DNA from: Acidovorax delafieldii
GTDB taxonomy: Bacteria > Pseudomonadota > Gammaproteobacteria > Burkholderiales > Burkholderiaceae_C
Length of the DNA: 64,000 bases
Reading direction: 5' to 3'
Assembly (NCBI GenBank): GCA_002377855.1
Contig: DFQQ01000010.1
Span: 306,143-370,142 of the forward strand
Part shown: piece after piece, positions 23,081-31,680 of the stretch
Layout: every line of letters begins with the position of its first letter
Position numbering within the stretch: the stretch's first letter is position 1
Made by a program: the position numbers and the translations under genes
The notes under the pieces: model-generated
What the model saw: the letters and a program-made list of their open reading frames with translations, nothing else
Told to the model about the DNA's origin: nothing
The model's database searches: none

Positions 23081-25534
23081 TCAATCCACCACTGTGAGCT
23101 TGGCCACGCTCAGCGCCAGCCACTTGGTGCCGTGGCGCGGAAAGTTGACCTGCGCCCGCGCATCGTCGCCCGTGCCTTCAATGGCCAGCACCTTGCCTTC
23201 GCCAAACTTGGTGTGAAACACCGCGATGCCCGCGCGCAGCCCATGGGAGGGCGCGGCCTTTTGCGGCGGCCCGGGTGGGCTCGCGAAGGTTTCGGATTTA
23301 AAGCCAAATTGACCCTTAGCGCCCGAACCGTAAGCGCCACCAGCTCCTGAATTAGGAGCAAAAGAACCAAACCCCTGCTGCTTGGGCGTGATCCACTTGA
23401 GCGCTTCTTCGGGCAGCTCGTCAAAAAAGCGGCTCTTGATGTTGTAGCGCGTCTGGCCGTGCAGCATGCGCGTTTGCGAGTGGCTCAGGTACAGGCGCTT
23501 GCGCGCGCGGGTGATCGCCACGTACATCAGGCGGCGTTCTTCTTCCAGGCCGTCGCGATCACTGGCGGAGTTTTCGTGCGGGAACAGGCCCTCTTCCATG
23601 CCGCCGATGAACACGGCGTCAAATTCCAGGCCCTTGCTGGCGTGCACGGTCATGAGCTGCACCGCGTCCTGCCCAGCCTGGGCTTGGTTGTCGCCCGCCT
23701 CCAGCGCGGCGTGGGTGAGGAAGGCGGCCAGGGGCGATAGGGTTTCGCCGGTGTCGATGTCCACGATGCCGGGCACTGCGGATTTGAGGGCTTCATCGAG
23801 CAGCGGCGCGTTCGGGTCCAGCCCTTGGCTGACCGCGCTCTGCGTCAGCGGCGTGCCGTGCTCATCCAGCGGCAGGGCCACGGCGTCGCGGCCAAAGCCT
23901 TCCTGGGTGACAAAGCTCTCGGCGGCGTTGACCAGTTCTTCCAGATTTTCGATGCGGTCGGCACCTTCCTTCTCGGTTCGGAAGTGCTCCACCAACCCTG
24001 AGGATTGCAGCATCTGCTCGATGATGCCGCGCAGGTTCAGCCCCTGCGTCTGCTCGCGCAGCACATCCACCATGGCCACAAACGCGCCCAGATTGGCGCC
24101 GGCCTTGCCGGGCACTGCGCTCACCGCGTCGTGCAGCGAGCAGCCTGCGGCGCGGGCCGCGTCCTGCAGCACTTCGATGCTGCGCGCCCCAATGCCGCGC
24201 GGCGGAAAGTTGACGACCCGGGTGAAGCTGGTGTCGTCGTGCGGGTTTTCCAAAAGCCGGAGATAGGCCAGCGCGTGCTTGATTTCAGCGCGCTCAAAAA
24301 ACCGCAGGCCGCCATACACACGGTAGGGCACGCTGGCATTGAACAGCGCCGATTCGATCACGCGGCTCTGCGCATTGCTGCGGTAGAGCACGGCGATTTC
24401 CTTGCGCTCAAAACCGTCATTGCGCACCAGCTGCTTGATCTCATCGACCATCCACTGGGCCTCGGCCAGGTCGGAGCTGGCCTCGTAGACGCGCACGGGC
24501 TCGCCAGCGCCCTGCGTGGTGCGCAGGTTCTTGCCCAGGCGGCGGCTGTTGTGGCTGATGAGGGCGTTGGCCGAATCCAGAATGTTGCTGTAGCTGCGGT
24601 AGTTCTGCTCCAGCTTGATCTGGCGCTGCACGTCAAACTCGCGCACAAAGTCGGTCATGTTGCCCACGCGCGCACCGCGAAAGGCGTAGATGCTCTGGTC
24701 GTCGTCGCCCACGGCAATCACGCTGCCGCGTGCTTCAAAGCGCCCGCCCACCTCGTTGCCCGCCAGTTGCTTGAGCCAGGCGTACTGCAGCTTGTTGGTG
24801 TCCTGGAACTCATCCACCAGGATGTGCTGGAACCGGCGCTGGTAGTGCTCGCGGATGGGGTCGTTGTCACGCAGCAGTTCGTAGGAGCGCAGCATCAACT
24901 CGCCAAAGTCCACCACGCCTTCGCGCTGACATTGTTCTTCGTACAGCTGGTAGATCTCGACCTTCTTGCGGCTGTCGCTGTCGTGTGCAGGCACATCGCC
25001 GGAGCGCATGCCCTCTTCCTTGCAGCTGGCGATGAAGTAAGCCAGCTGCTTGGGCGGAAACCGCTCGTCGTCCACGTTGTGCTGCTTGCACAACCGCTTG
25101 ATGGCCGAGAGCTGATCTTGCGTGTCCAGGATCTGAAACGCCTGCGGTAACCCCGCGGCCTTGTGGTGCGCGCGCAGCAAGCGGTTGCACAGGCCGTGGA
25201 AGGTGCCGATCCACATGCCGCGCACGTTCACGGGCAGCATGGCCGATAGGCGAGCAACCATTTCCTTGGCCGCTTTGTTGGTGAAGGTGACGGCCAGAAT
25301 TCCGCCGGGCGTGGCGTAGCCGTTTTGCAGCAGCCAGGCGATGCGGGTGGTGAGCACACGCGTCTTGCCCGAACCGGCTCCCGCCAGGATGAGCGCGTGG
25401 CCTGCGGGCAAGGTGACGGCGGCCAGCTGTTCGGGGTTGAGGTGGTGCAGCAGGGGCGAGACGCCAGTTGCAGCGGCCGGGGCAGCGGACGCGCCGCGAT
25501 CGGGCGCGTCCGAGAACATATCTTGTGGGAACAT
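23081..25534 (-). CDS. uvrD: ATP-dependent DNA helicase UvrD/PcrA type
   Basis: Superfamily 1A 3'-5' helicase for mismatch and nucleotide-excision repair. The 817-residue protein has all motifs in order: AGAGSGKTRVL (Walker A), TFTNKAAKEM, DEFQDTN, VGDDDQSIYAFRGA, LEQNYRS, LMTVHASKGLEFD and VAITRARKRLYL. A Gly-rich linker leads to the C-terminal Tudor-like domain (FHTKFGEGKVLAIEGTGDDA), which contacts RNA polymerase in PcrA and UvrD. The ATG at 25534 gives MFPQDMFSD. It is monocistronic and divergent from the lipoprotein at 25598. Confidence 0.95.
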   Translation of the reverse strand: MFPQDMFSDAPDRGASAAPAAATGVSPLLHHLNPEQLAAVTLPAGHALILAGAGSGKTRVLTTRIAWLLQNGYATPGGILAVTFTNKAAKEMVARLSAMLPVNVRGMWIGTFHGLCNRLLRAHHKAAGLPQAFQILDTQDQLSAIKRLCKQHNVDDERFPPKQLAYFIASCKEEGMRSGDVPAHDSDSRKKVEIYQLYEEQCQREGVVDFGELMLRSYELLRDNDPIREHYQRRFQHILVDEFQDTNKLQYAWLKQLAGNEVGGRFEARGSVIAVGDDDQSIYAFRGARVGNMTDFVREFDVQRQIKLEQNYRSYSNILDSANALISHNSRRLGKNLRTTQGAGEPVRVYEASSDLAEAQWMVDEIKQLVRNDGFERKEIAVLYRSNAQSRVIESALFNASVPYRVYGGLRFFERAEIKHALAYLRLLENPHDDTSFTRVVNFPPRGIGARSIEVLQDAARAAGCSLHDAVSAVPGKAGANLGAFVAMVDVLREQTQGLNLRGIIEQMLQSSGLVEHFRTEKEGADRIENLEELVNAAESFVTQEGFGRDAVALPLDEHGTPLTQSAVSQGLDPNAPLLDEALKSAVPGIVDIDTGETLSPLAAFLTHAALEAGDNQAQAGQDAVQLMTVHASKGLEFDAVFIGGMEEGLFPHENSASDRDGLEEERRLMYVAITRARKRLYLSHSQTRMLHGQTRYNIKSRFFDELPEEALKWITPKQQGFGSFAPNSGAGGAYGSGAKGQFGFKSETFASPPGPPQKAAPSHGLRAGIAVFHTKFGEGKVLAIEGTGDDARAQVNFPRHGTKWLALSVAKLTVVD

Positions 25535-25597
25535 GCAGGCATTGTAGAAAGCCTTCCCCCTATGATGCGTATTCAGAAATTCAAGGGAGATCTAACC

Positions 25598-26208
25598 GTG
25601 AAGGACCCTATTCGCCGACATGCAGTGGCCTGCACCACATCCGTCTTGCTGGTGCTTGCAGGCTGTGGTGGGGGAGCAGCGATGCGCAACCCGAGAGCCC
25701 CGCGCCCAGCGCGCCTGCGTTGACGCCAATGCCCTCACTCACCTACAGCCCGGACGCTACGGTGTGTGCCTGGATGGCGGCACACGTGCAGCCGTTTGCG
25801 TGGCCCACTCAGGCGGTCGGCCCACGGACCTGGCAACCGGCACAGGTGCAGACGGTCGACACCCCTTTGCGCAACGCGCAAGGCTTGACCCAGTACCGCA
25901 TCACCAGCAACCTCATGGTGCTGCAGAGCCACTACGCCCCGCAGATCCAATCCAAGGGCCTGAAGTACGCCACCAGCCAGCTGTGGGCCCAGGAGGCCTC
26001 ATGCAGGTACGGGATCAACGTGGAATCTCAATACCTCAGCGAGCTGAGCTACACCTTCAACGCCTACATGCCCGACAGCACGGCTGCACGCATCGCCCAG
26101 GAGGACTACACCGCGGGCATCCAGCAGGTGCGCAAGCCTGACCCCTGCAAGCCTGAAATCGTGATTCCCGGCACACCCCTGCCGCCGCAATGCCAGGCCA
26201 GCAACTGA
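25598..26208 (+). pseudogene. Lipoprotein gene interrupted by a one-base frameshift in a G-run
   Basis: A GTG start at 25598 with AAGGGAG eight bases upstream begins a lipoprotein signal (AVACTTSVLLVLAGCGGG). The frame then runs through GGGGG at 25670-25674 and stops at about 25723. One frame over, the sequence continues SSDAQPESPAPSAPALTP and stays open to 26208, giving a typical Ser/Pro linker and a domain of about 150 residues with three cysteines. Six Gs instead of five would restore one protein of about 203 residues. The cause could be a real mutation, phase variation or a sequencing error. Function is unknown; the gene at 26210 follows within a few bases. Confidence 0.72.
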
Positions 26209-26209
26209 C

Positions 26210-26908
26210 ATGCGCACCCTCGCTGTTGCCGCTTTGTTGACCAGTGCGCCGCTGCTTGCGTTGGCCCAAGCCTCGTGCAGCAGCGATGGGCAACCTCAGC
26301 CTGCTGCACTGTTCGAGCGCTTCGTCAGCGCCGACTGTGAGGCCTGCTGGGCCGACCCGGCCACGCCGGCACCATCCGCACCGTCCACCGTGGTGCTGGA
26401 CTGGATCGTGCCCAGCGCGCAGGGGGATGAGGCGCCGTTGTCTGCGGCAGCGACCAACGACGCCACCCAGCGCCTGCAGGCGCTGGGCCGCCAAGCCCCA
26501 GTGGGCACCGATGTGGCACTGTCTGCCGTAGAGCCCCCAGCCCGCCCCCTGCGCTTGCGGGTGGCCCATGGCCTGCCCATCAACGACTACCTGGGCGCGG
26601 GCATAGCGCTGGCCCGCACACATGGCGTGGTACCGCCCACGCAGGGCTGGCACTACCACCTTTTGCTGGTAGAGGCCGTGCCCGCAGGCAGCGAGGGCAC
26701 GTTGATGGCTCGCAATTTGGTCAGAAACATGCTCTCGGGCACATGGAATAAGCGCGAGCAGCTATCGAAAAATGAGCGTTTCCGGTGGATGGATAACCGC
26801 CCCATGCGCATCCCCCCCGGCGCACAGCCACAGCGGCTGCACATGGTCGGCTGGGTGCAAGACGCGCAGGGCCGCGTGCTGGCTGCTGCACAGTCTGTAT
26901 GCAGGTAA
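26210..26908 (+). CDS. Exported protein with CxxC motif, function unknown
   Basis: A 232-residue protein with a signal peptide ending near LALAQ. A C-x-x-C pair (C43, C46 in ADCEACW) sits where thiol-disulfide proteins such as DUF1223 have theirs, and FERFVSADCEAC is loosely similar to them. The rest does not match any family I know. It begins immediately after the frameshifted lipoprotein gene. Codons around 26747-26778 (TWNKREQLSKNERF) fall on a copy of the interspersed repeat in reverse orientation. A terminator follows at 26957. Confidence 0.75.
   Translation: MRTLAVAALLTSAPLLALAQASCSSDGQPQPAALFERFVSADCEACWADPATPAPSAPSTVVLDWIVPSAQGDEAPLSAAATNDATQRLQALGRQAPVGTDVALSAVEPPARPLRLRVAHGLPINDYLGAGIALARTHGVVPPTQGWHYHLLLVEAVPAGSEGTLMARNLVRNMLSGTWNKREQLSKNERFRWMDNRPMRIPPGAQPQRLHMVGWVQDAQGRVLAAAQSVCR
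26747..26778 (-). repeat. Interspersed repeat, copy inside a reading frame
   Basis: Minus-strand reading CGCTCATTTTTCGATAGCTG then CTCGCGCTTATTCC matches the family core ATAGCTGCTTGCGCTT with two or three differences. It lies in frame within the gene at 26210-26908. Confidence 0.5.
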
Positions 26909-26956
26909 TACAACAGGCGTTATGACAAGCGCGCCATAGGCGCCTAGAATCAATCA

Positions 26957-26988
26957 CCGGGCCCAAGTTTCTTGAAGCCCGGTTTTTT
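26957..26988 (+). terminator. Rho-independent terminator
   Basis: CCGGGC and GCCCGG form the outer stem, CAAG and CTTG an inner stem, and TTTTTT follows at 26983-26988. It ends the transcript of the preceding gene at 26908, and lies 123 bases before guaC. Confidence 0.75.
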
Positions 26989-27111
26989 GTGCCTGTGCAA
27001 CCAGGGTTCGGTATTGGCTCTTACGCCCATCCCCACAAAGCCGGTCCCAAGCCAAGCGCCCACCGTGGCAAAAATCCTTTTGCCGCGTCCTTTACTGGAG
27101 CTTGGAATCTC

Positions 27112-28089
27112 ATGGAAATCTTCGACTACGACAACGTTTTGCTGCTGCCCCGCAAATGCCGCGTGGAAAGCCGCTCGGAATGTGACGCCAGCGTGGAGCT
27201 GGGTGGGCGCCGCTTTCGCCTACCTGTGGTGCCGGCCAACATGAAGACGGTGGTGGACGAAACCATCTGCACCTGGATGGCGCAAAACGGCTACTTCTAC
27301 GTGATGCACCGCTTTGACCTGGACAACCTGCAGTTCGTTAAAGACATGCACGCCAAGGGCTGCTACGCATCGATTTCGCTGGGAGTGAAAAAGCCCGACT
27401 ACGACACGGTGGACCAACTGGTAGCCCAAGGCATCACGCCCGAGTACATCACCATTGACATCGCCCACGGCCATGCCGATAGCGTGAAAAACATGATTGG
27501 CTACCTGAAGCAGCACTTGCCCAGGGCGTTCGTGATTGCAGGCAATGTCGCCACGCCCGAGGCCATCATTGACCTGGAAAACTGGGGTGCGGATGCCACC
27601 AAGGTGGGCGTGGGGCCAGGCAAGGTCTGCATTACCAAGCTCAAGACGGGGTTTGGCACGGGCGGCTGGCAGCTGTCAGCGCTCAAGTGGTGCGCACGTG
27701 TGGCCACCAAGCCCATCATTGCCGACGGCGGCATTCGCAGCCATGGCGACATCGCCAAGAGCATCCGCTTTGGCGCCACCATGGTGATGATCGGCTCGCT
27801 GTTTGCGGGCCACGAGGAATCACCCGGCAAGACCGTGGAAGTGGACGGCGAGCTGTTCAAGGAGTACTACGGCTCGGCCAGCGACTTCAACAAGGGCGAG
27901 TACAAGCACGTGGAAGGCAAGCGCATTCTCGAGCCCATCAAGGGCAAGCTCGCCGGCACCCTGATCGAGATGGAGCAAGACGTGCAAAGCTCCATCAGCT
28001 ACGCGGGCGGTACCAAACTGATGGATATCCGCAAGGTGAACTACGTGATCTTGGGCGGAGACAACGCGGGCGAACATCTGCTGATGTGA
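27112..28089 (+). CDS. guaC: GMP reductase
   Basis: Reduces GMP to IMP with NADPH and ammonia release, part of purine salvage. The 325-residue (beta/alpha)8 protein belongs to the IMPDH/GMPR family without a CBS domain. It has YDNVLLLPRKC, the loop with catalytic cysteine GVGPGKVCITK, ADGGIRSHGDIAKSIRFGA and the YYGSAS flap. ATG 27112 gives the standard start MEIFDYD; the frame is open upstream to 26989 but that part is unlike the family. Confidence 0.94.
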   Translation: MEIFDYDNVLLLPRKCRVESRSECDASVELGGRRFRLPVVPANMKTVVDETICTWMAQNGYFYVMHRFDLDNLQFVKDMHAKGCYASISLGVKKPDYDTVDQLVAQGITPEYITIDIAHGHADSVKNMIGYLKQHLPRAFVIAGNVATPEAIIDLENWGADATKVGVGPGKVCITKLKTGFGTGGWQLSALKWCARVATKPIIADGGIRSHGDIAKSIRFGATMVMIGSLFAGHEESPGKTVEVDGELFKEYYGSASDFNKGEYKHVEGKRILEPIKGKLAGTLIEMEQDVQSSISYAGGTKLMDIRKVNYVILGGDNAGEHLLM

Positions 28090-28098
28090 ATACCCGAA

Positions 28099-28118
28099 GC
28101 GGTGCGCTACTGCACCGC
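28099..28118 (+). terminator. Hairpin after guaC
   Basis: GCGGTGC, loop GCTACT, GCACCGC directly after the guaC stop, in the convergent gap with the esterase gene. No T-run, so terminator function is uncertain. Confidence 0.4.
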
Positions 28119-28174
28119 CCCAAGTGGGCGCAGAGCTGCGCTTGCGCGGAGCGCCACGCAGCGGAGTTCGCGTG

Positions 28175-29056
28175 TTACGCCCGCAGCAAGTTCACCGCCA
28201 TGTGGTGCAGGTCGTGCCCGGGCTTCGCCAAGGCATCCAGAATGCTGAAATGGTGGAGACCGGGCAACATCTGGCAGCGCGGCACGACGTGTGTGCCCCA
28301 CGCGTCCTGAATCAATTGCGCCTGGCGCGCAAACTCCTCACTCTCATCCCCGCCTGCCACGCTGTAAAGCAGGCCTTGCGCCGGCGCCTGGAGCCGCGCA
28401 GGGCTGGCTTGCTGGACATGCTCTTCGGTCAAATGCAAGTCCTGCTGCAAGAACGGCGTGTGCATGATGGGCTCCAGGTCGTGAAGTCCCGAGATCGAAA
28501 GCACTTTGCGCACCAGCCCTTCCGGCAAATCCGGGGCTACCAGCGGCCACACGCTGGTCAGCAACAAGGACGCCAACTGCCCGCCCGCAGAATGCCCAGC
28601 CACCGTGATGCGGCGGGGGTCACCGCCGTGCTCAGCCACATGCCGCCAAACCCACGCCAGCGCGACCTCCATCTGCCGACCGATGTGGGGAACAGTGACG
28701 GGGTGCTCGGGCGTACCCGGGCACAGCGCATAGTTGACCACCACAACGCAGTAACCGGCCAACGTGAACGAAGGCGCTATGAATGAGTGGTCGGACTTGT
28801 CGAGCGAACGCCAGTACCCGCCATGGATGAACACCAAGACAGGACTGCCTTGTGCAACAGGGTGGGCTGGCGGGAACACGTCGAGTTTTTCCCCTGCTTC
28901 ATCTCCGTACGCCACATCCAGAACGCAAGGGAGATTGACGCGAACCTGCGCCGAGTCCTGCGCCCAGCGCTGCAAGTAGTTCATGTGGTCGGGTACCAAC
29001 GCACGATTGTTGTACATGCGCTCCAGCCAGGCTGGGTCGTGCAAGGGTAAGGTCAT
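28175..29056 (-). CDS. Alpha/beta hydrolase, esterase or formamidase-like
   Basis: A 293-residue serine hydrolase. It has the oxyanion motif HGGYWRSLDKS and nucleophile GHSAGG, with the Asp and final His (PGLHHFS) at expected distances. The HGG-W-x-x-x-DK pattern is typical of the kynurenine-formamidase-like branch, but no kynurenine genes are nearby, so the substrate is open. ATG 29056 has a strong GAGGAG eight bases upstream; a GTG three bases before it is an alternative. It is convergent with guaC. Confidence 0.85.
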   Translation of the reverse strand: MTLPLHDPAWLERMYNNRALVPDHMNYLQRWAQDSAQVRVNLPCVLDVAYGDEAGEKLDVFPPAHPVAQGSPVLVFIHGGYWRSLDKSDHSFIAPSFTLAGYCVVVVNYALCPGTPEHPVTVPHIGRQMEVALAWVWRHVAEHGGDPRRITVAGHSAGGQLASLLLTSVWPLVAPDLPEGLVRKVLSISGLHDLEPIMHTPFLQQDLHLTEEHVQQASPARLQAPAQGLLYSVAGGDESEEFARQAQLIQDAWGTHVVPRCQMLPGLHHFSILDALAKPGHDLHHMAVNLLRA

Positions 29057-29182
29057 CACTTTATCTCCTCAGATACCCAGCATCATCCGGTCAATGCCAC
29101 CACGCTGCAAGCTACGTGACAGGGTGATCGCTCCAAATCAGCCCATCATCCAGACCGAGACAACCACCTTGAAGACCATGCC

Positions 29183-30067
29183 ATGACCACTTCTTCGCTT
29201 TGCATCGCTGTACTGGGCATCGGCATGATGGGAGACCCCATGGCGCGACGCCTGCGCCAAGCCGGGCATGAAGTACATGCGTGGAACCGCACCCGATCCA
29301 AGGCAGAACCCCTTGCAGCCATGGGCATCGCCGTGCATTCCACCCCCGCAGACGCCGTGCGGCGCGCTGACATTGTGGTGAGCCTGCTGGAAAGTGGCCC
29401 GGTGGTGGAACAGGTTCTTTTCCAGAACGGAGCCGCCCAAGCCATGCGACCAGGCACCCTGTTCATCGACATGGCGTCTATCCAGCCACGCGAGGCCCGA
29501 GACCACGCAGCAAGGCTGGGCGAAATAGGGATTTCACATCTGGACGCGCCGGTTTCCGGCGGTACCGTCGGGGCTGAAAATGGCACGCTGGCCATCATGG
29601 CCGGGGGGCGGACTGAAGACTTCGCGCGTGCGCAATCCGTGTTTTCAGCACTGGGCCGCGCAACCCATGTCGGCCCCCATGGGAGCGGGCAGCTGACGAA
29701 GCTGGCCAACCAGATGATCGTGGGCATCACCATCGGTGCGGTGGCAGAGGCTTTGCTGTTCGCCGCCAAAGGCGGCGCCGACATGGCCAAAGTCCGAGAA
29801 GCGATACAGGGCGGGTTCGCCGACAGCCGCATTCTGCAGCTGCACGGGCAGCGCATGGTGAGCCGCGACTTCGCCCCCAAAGGCCGGATGGCTGTGCAAC
29901 TCAAGGACATGCGCAACGCTCTGGCGACTGCCCACGAAATTGGCTTCGACGCGCCAGTGACTGCGTTGTTTGAAGCACTCTACGCCGACGGTGTAGAGCA
30001 TGGCCTGGGAGAGCTCGATCACAGCGGACTTTTTGTGGAACTGGCCAGCCGCAACGCAATGCAATAA
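29183..30067 (+). CDS. NAD(P)-dependent beta-hydroxyacid dehydrogenase
   Basis: Member of the 3-hydroxyisobutyrate / tartronate-semialdehyde reductase family, 294 residues. N-terminal Rossmann fold with GIGMMGDPMARRL, substrate loop DAPVSGGTVGAENGTL and catalytic lysine in GQLTKLANQ. The C-terminal half is the all-helical dimer domain. It stands alone between an esterase gene and tRNA-Lys, so the substrate (hydroxyisobutyrate, tartronate semialdehyde or succinic-semialdehyde type) cannot be fixed. Confidence 0.9.
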   Translation: MTTSSLCIAVLGIGMMGDPMARRLRQAGHEVHAWNRTRSKAEPLAAMGIAVHSTPADAVRRADIVVSLLESGPVVEQVLFQNGAAQAMRPGTLFIDMASIQPREARDHAARLGEIGISHLDAPVSGGTVGAENGTLAIMAGGRTEDFARAQSVFSALGRATHVGPHGSGQLTKLANQMIVGITIGAVAEALLFAAKGGADMAKVREAIQGGFADSRILQLHGQRMVSRDFAPKGRMAVQLKDMRNALATAHEIGFDAPVTALFEALYADGVEHGLGELDHSGLFVELASRNAMQ

Positions 30068-30080
30068 TTTTCGACGCGAC

Positions 30081-30110
30081 TTGCGGGCCCCACGAAAATT
30101 GGTGCATAAT
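30081..30110 (+). promoter_or_regulatory. Sigma70-type promoter for tRNA-Lys
   Basis: TTGCGG at 30081-30086 and CATAAT at 30105-30110 with an 18-bp spacer. The expected start near 30117 leaves a leader of about 30 bases before the tRNA. Confidence 0.65.
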
Positions 30111-30148
30111 ACGAGTCTCTGCAGCGATGCAGACAACTTGAAAAGTTT

Positions 30149-30224
30149 GGGTTCTTAGCTCAGTTGGTAGAGCAGCGGACTCTTAATCCGTAGGTCGAGT
30201 GTTCGAGTCACTCAGGACCCACCA
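30149..30224 (+). tRNA. tRNA-Lys (anticodon CTT)
   Basis: A 76-base cloverleaf. The acceptor stem GGGTTCT pairs with AGGACCC, and the D arm has AGCTCAGTTGGTAGAGC. The anticodon stem GCGGA/TCCGT encloses loop CTCTTAA with anticodon CTT. The T loop is TTCGAGT and the CCA end is encoded. A hairpin terminator follows within 25 bases, so it is transcribed alone. Confidence 0.96.
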
Positions 30225-30245
30225 AACAAAAGCCGCAAGGCAGTA

Positions 30246-30278
30246 AAAGCCGAAGCTACATCGTAGTTTCGGCTTTTT
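30246..30278 (+). terminator. Rho-independent terminator of tRNA-Lys
   Basis: AGCCGAA (30248-30254) with TTCGGCT (30268-30274) and an inner CTAC/GTAG, followed by a run of five T. Confidence 0.85.
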
Positions 30279-30341
30279 GCTTTTTCCGCACCACAGCACC
30301 CTTCGAACCCCAACCCTCGCGCCCTCAACTGTCAATCGGCA

Positions 30342-31583
30342 ATGAATCCACAAGCGAACATGCTCTGGACCGGCCCCAAATGGGCCCTGGCGGTACTTCT
30401 TGCCGTTTTGGGCATGCTCGGGCCGTTTTCGATTGATACTTACATACCGGCCTTTTCCGGTATCGCCAACGCGCTCGGCGCCACGCCGGTCGAGATGCAG
30501 CAAACGCTGTCAGCTTATCTGTTCGGCTTCGCATTCATGAACCTCTTTCATGGCGCGTTGGCAGACAGCTTCGGGCGCAGGCCGGTGGTGCTGTGGGGCA
30601 TTGCGCTGTTCACCGTCGCGTCGGCAGGCTGCGCCCTGTCGCAGAGCATCGAGCAACTCGTTTTTTTCCGCGCGGTTCAGGGTCTGTCTACGGGGGCGGG
30701 CATTGTGGTTTCACGCGCGGTCATCCGTGACATGTTTCCGCCTGCCCAGGCGCAGCAGGTGATGAGCCAGGTCACCATCTATTTCGGGGTGGCGCCTGCA
30801 GTGGCTCCCATCGTGGGCGGGTGGCTGTTTGTACACACAGGGTGGCAGAGCATCTTCTGGTTTCTGGCATTGGTCGGTGCGGTCCTCTGGGCCACCAACT
30901 TTCGCCTACTACCCGAAACCCTGCATCCCAGCCATCGCCAACCGTTCAACGTGCGCCACTTGATGCGGGGATATTGGGCCCTGGGCTCCAGCCCCAAGTT
31001 CGTACTGCTGGCTTTTGCCAGCGGTATCCCATTCAATGGCATGTTTCTGTACGTTCTGTCTGCGCCTGCTTTTCTGGGGGAGCATCTGAAGCTCGCACCC
31101 ACGCAGTTTTTCTGGTTCTTCGTGCTGACCATCTCTGGAATCATGGGCGGCGCATGGCTCAGCGGGCGCCTGGCTGGGCGCATTGCGCCCAAGCGTCAAA
31201 TTCGGCACGGGTTCGTGATCATGTTTGCGGTCGGAATTGTCAACGTAGCACTCAATGCGGTGCTGACCCCCCATGCCGCCTGGGCGCTGTTACCCATTGC
31301 CATCTTCGCTTTCGGCTGGGCTCTGATGGTGCCCGTTGTGACGCTGCTGGTACTGGACTTGGCCCCCGAACGGCGCGGCATGGCCTCGTCATTGCAGGCT
31401 TTCGTAGGCTCCACCGCCAACGGTATCGTCGCCGGGGTGATCTCGCCAATGGTCATGCATTCCACCCAAGGCTTGGCAGTCGCGTCGCTTTTGATGATGT
31501 GCATCGGACTGGCGTCGTGGGTCTATCTGCACCATCGGTGGCCCGACATCGGAAGCAAGGCCGGGGGAACATCAGCGACCTGA
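30342..31583 (+). CDS. MFS multidrug transporter, Bcr/CflA type
   Basis: A 413-residue inner-membrane protein with about 12 hydrophobic segments. Its first loop carries GPFSIDTYIPAF and motif A is GALADSFGRRPVVLWG, both typical of the 12-TM drug:H+ antiporter Bcr/CflA subfamily. VQGLSTGAGIVVSRAVIRDM in TM4-5 is motif B/C of the group. The substrate is unknown; bicyclomycin, sulfonamides or chloramphenicol are family precedents. No regulator gene is adjacent. Confidence 0.9.
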   Translation: MNPQANMLWTGPKWALAVLLAVLGMLGPFSIDTYIPAFSGIANALGATPVEMQQTLSAYLFGFAFMNLFHGALADSFGRRPVVLWGIALFTVASAGCALSQSIEQLVFFRAVQGLSTGAGIVVSRAVIRDMFPPAQAQQVMSQVTIYFGVAPAVAPIVGGWLFVHTGWQSIFWFLALVGAVLWATNFRLLPETLHPSHRQPFNVRHLMRGYWALGSSPKFVLLAFASGIPFNGMFLYVLSAPAFLGEHLKLAPTQFFWFFVLTISGIMGGAWLSGRLAGRIAPKRQIRHGFVIMFAVGIVNVALNAVLTPHAAWALLPIAIFAFGWALMVPVVTLLVLDLAPERRGMASSLQAFVGSTANGIVAGVISPMVMHSTQGLAVASLLMMCIGLASWVYLHHRWPDIGSKAGGTSAT

Positions 31584-31680
31584 AAACTTGTGCTGGCCGT
31601 GGCAAGCCTGAGAGCTCTCAGGCCACCCATTCTGCGCGGCCAGCGCGGGCGATCTGGGTGAAACTCATCTCCCGCTCCCG

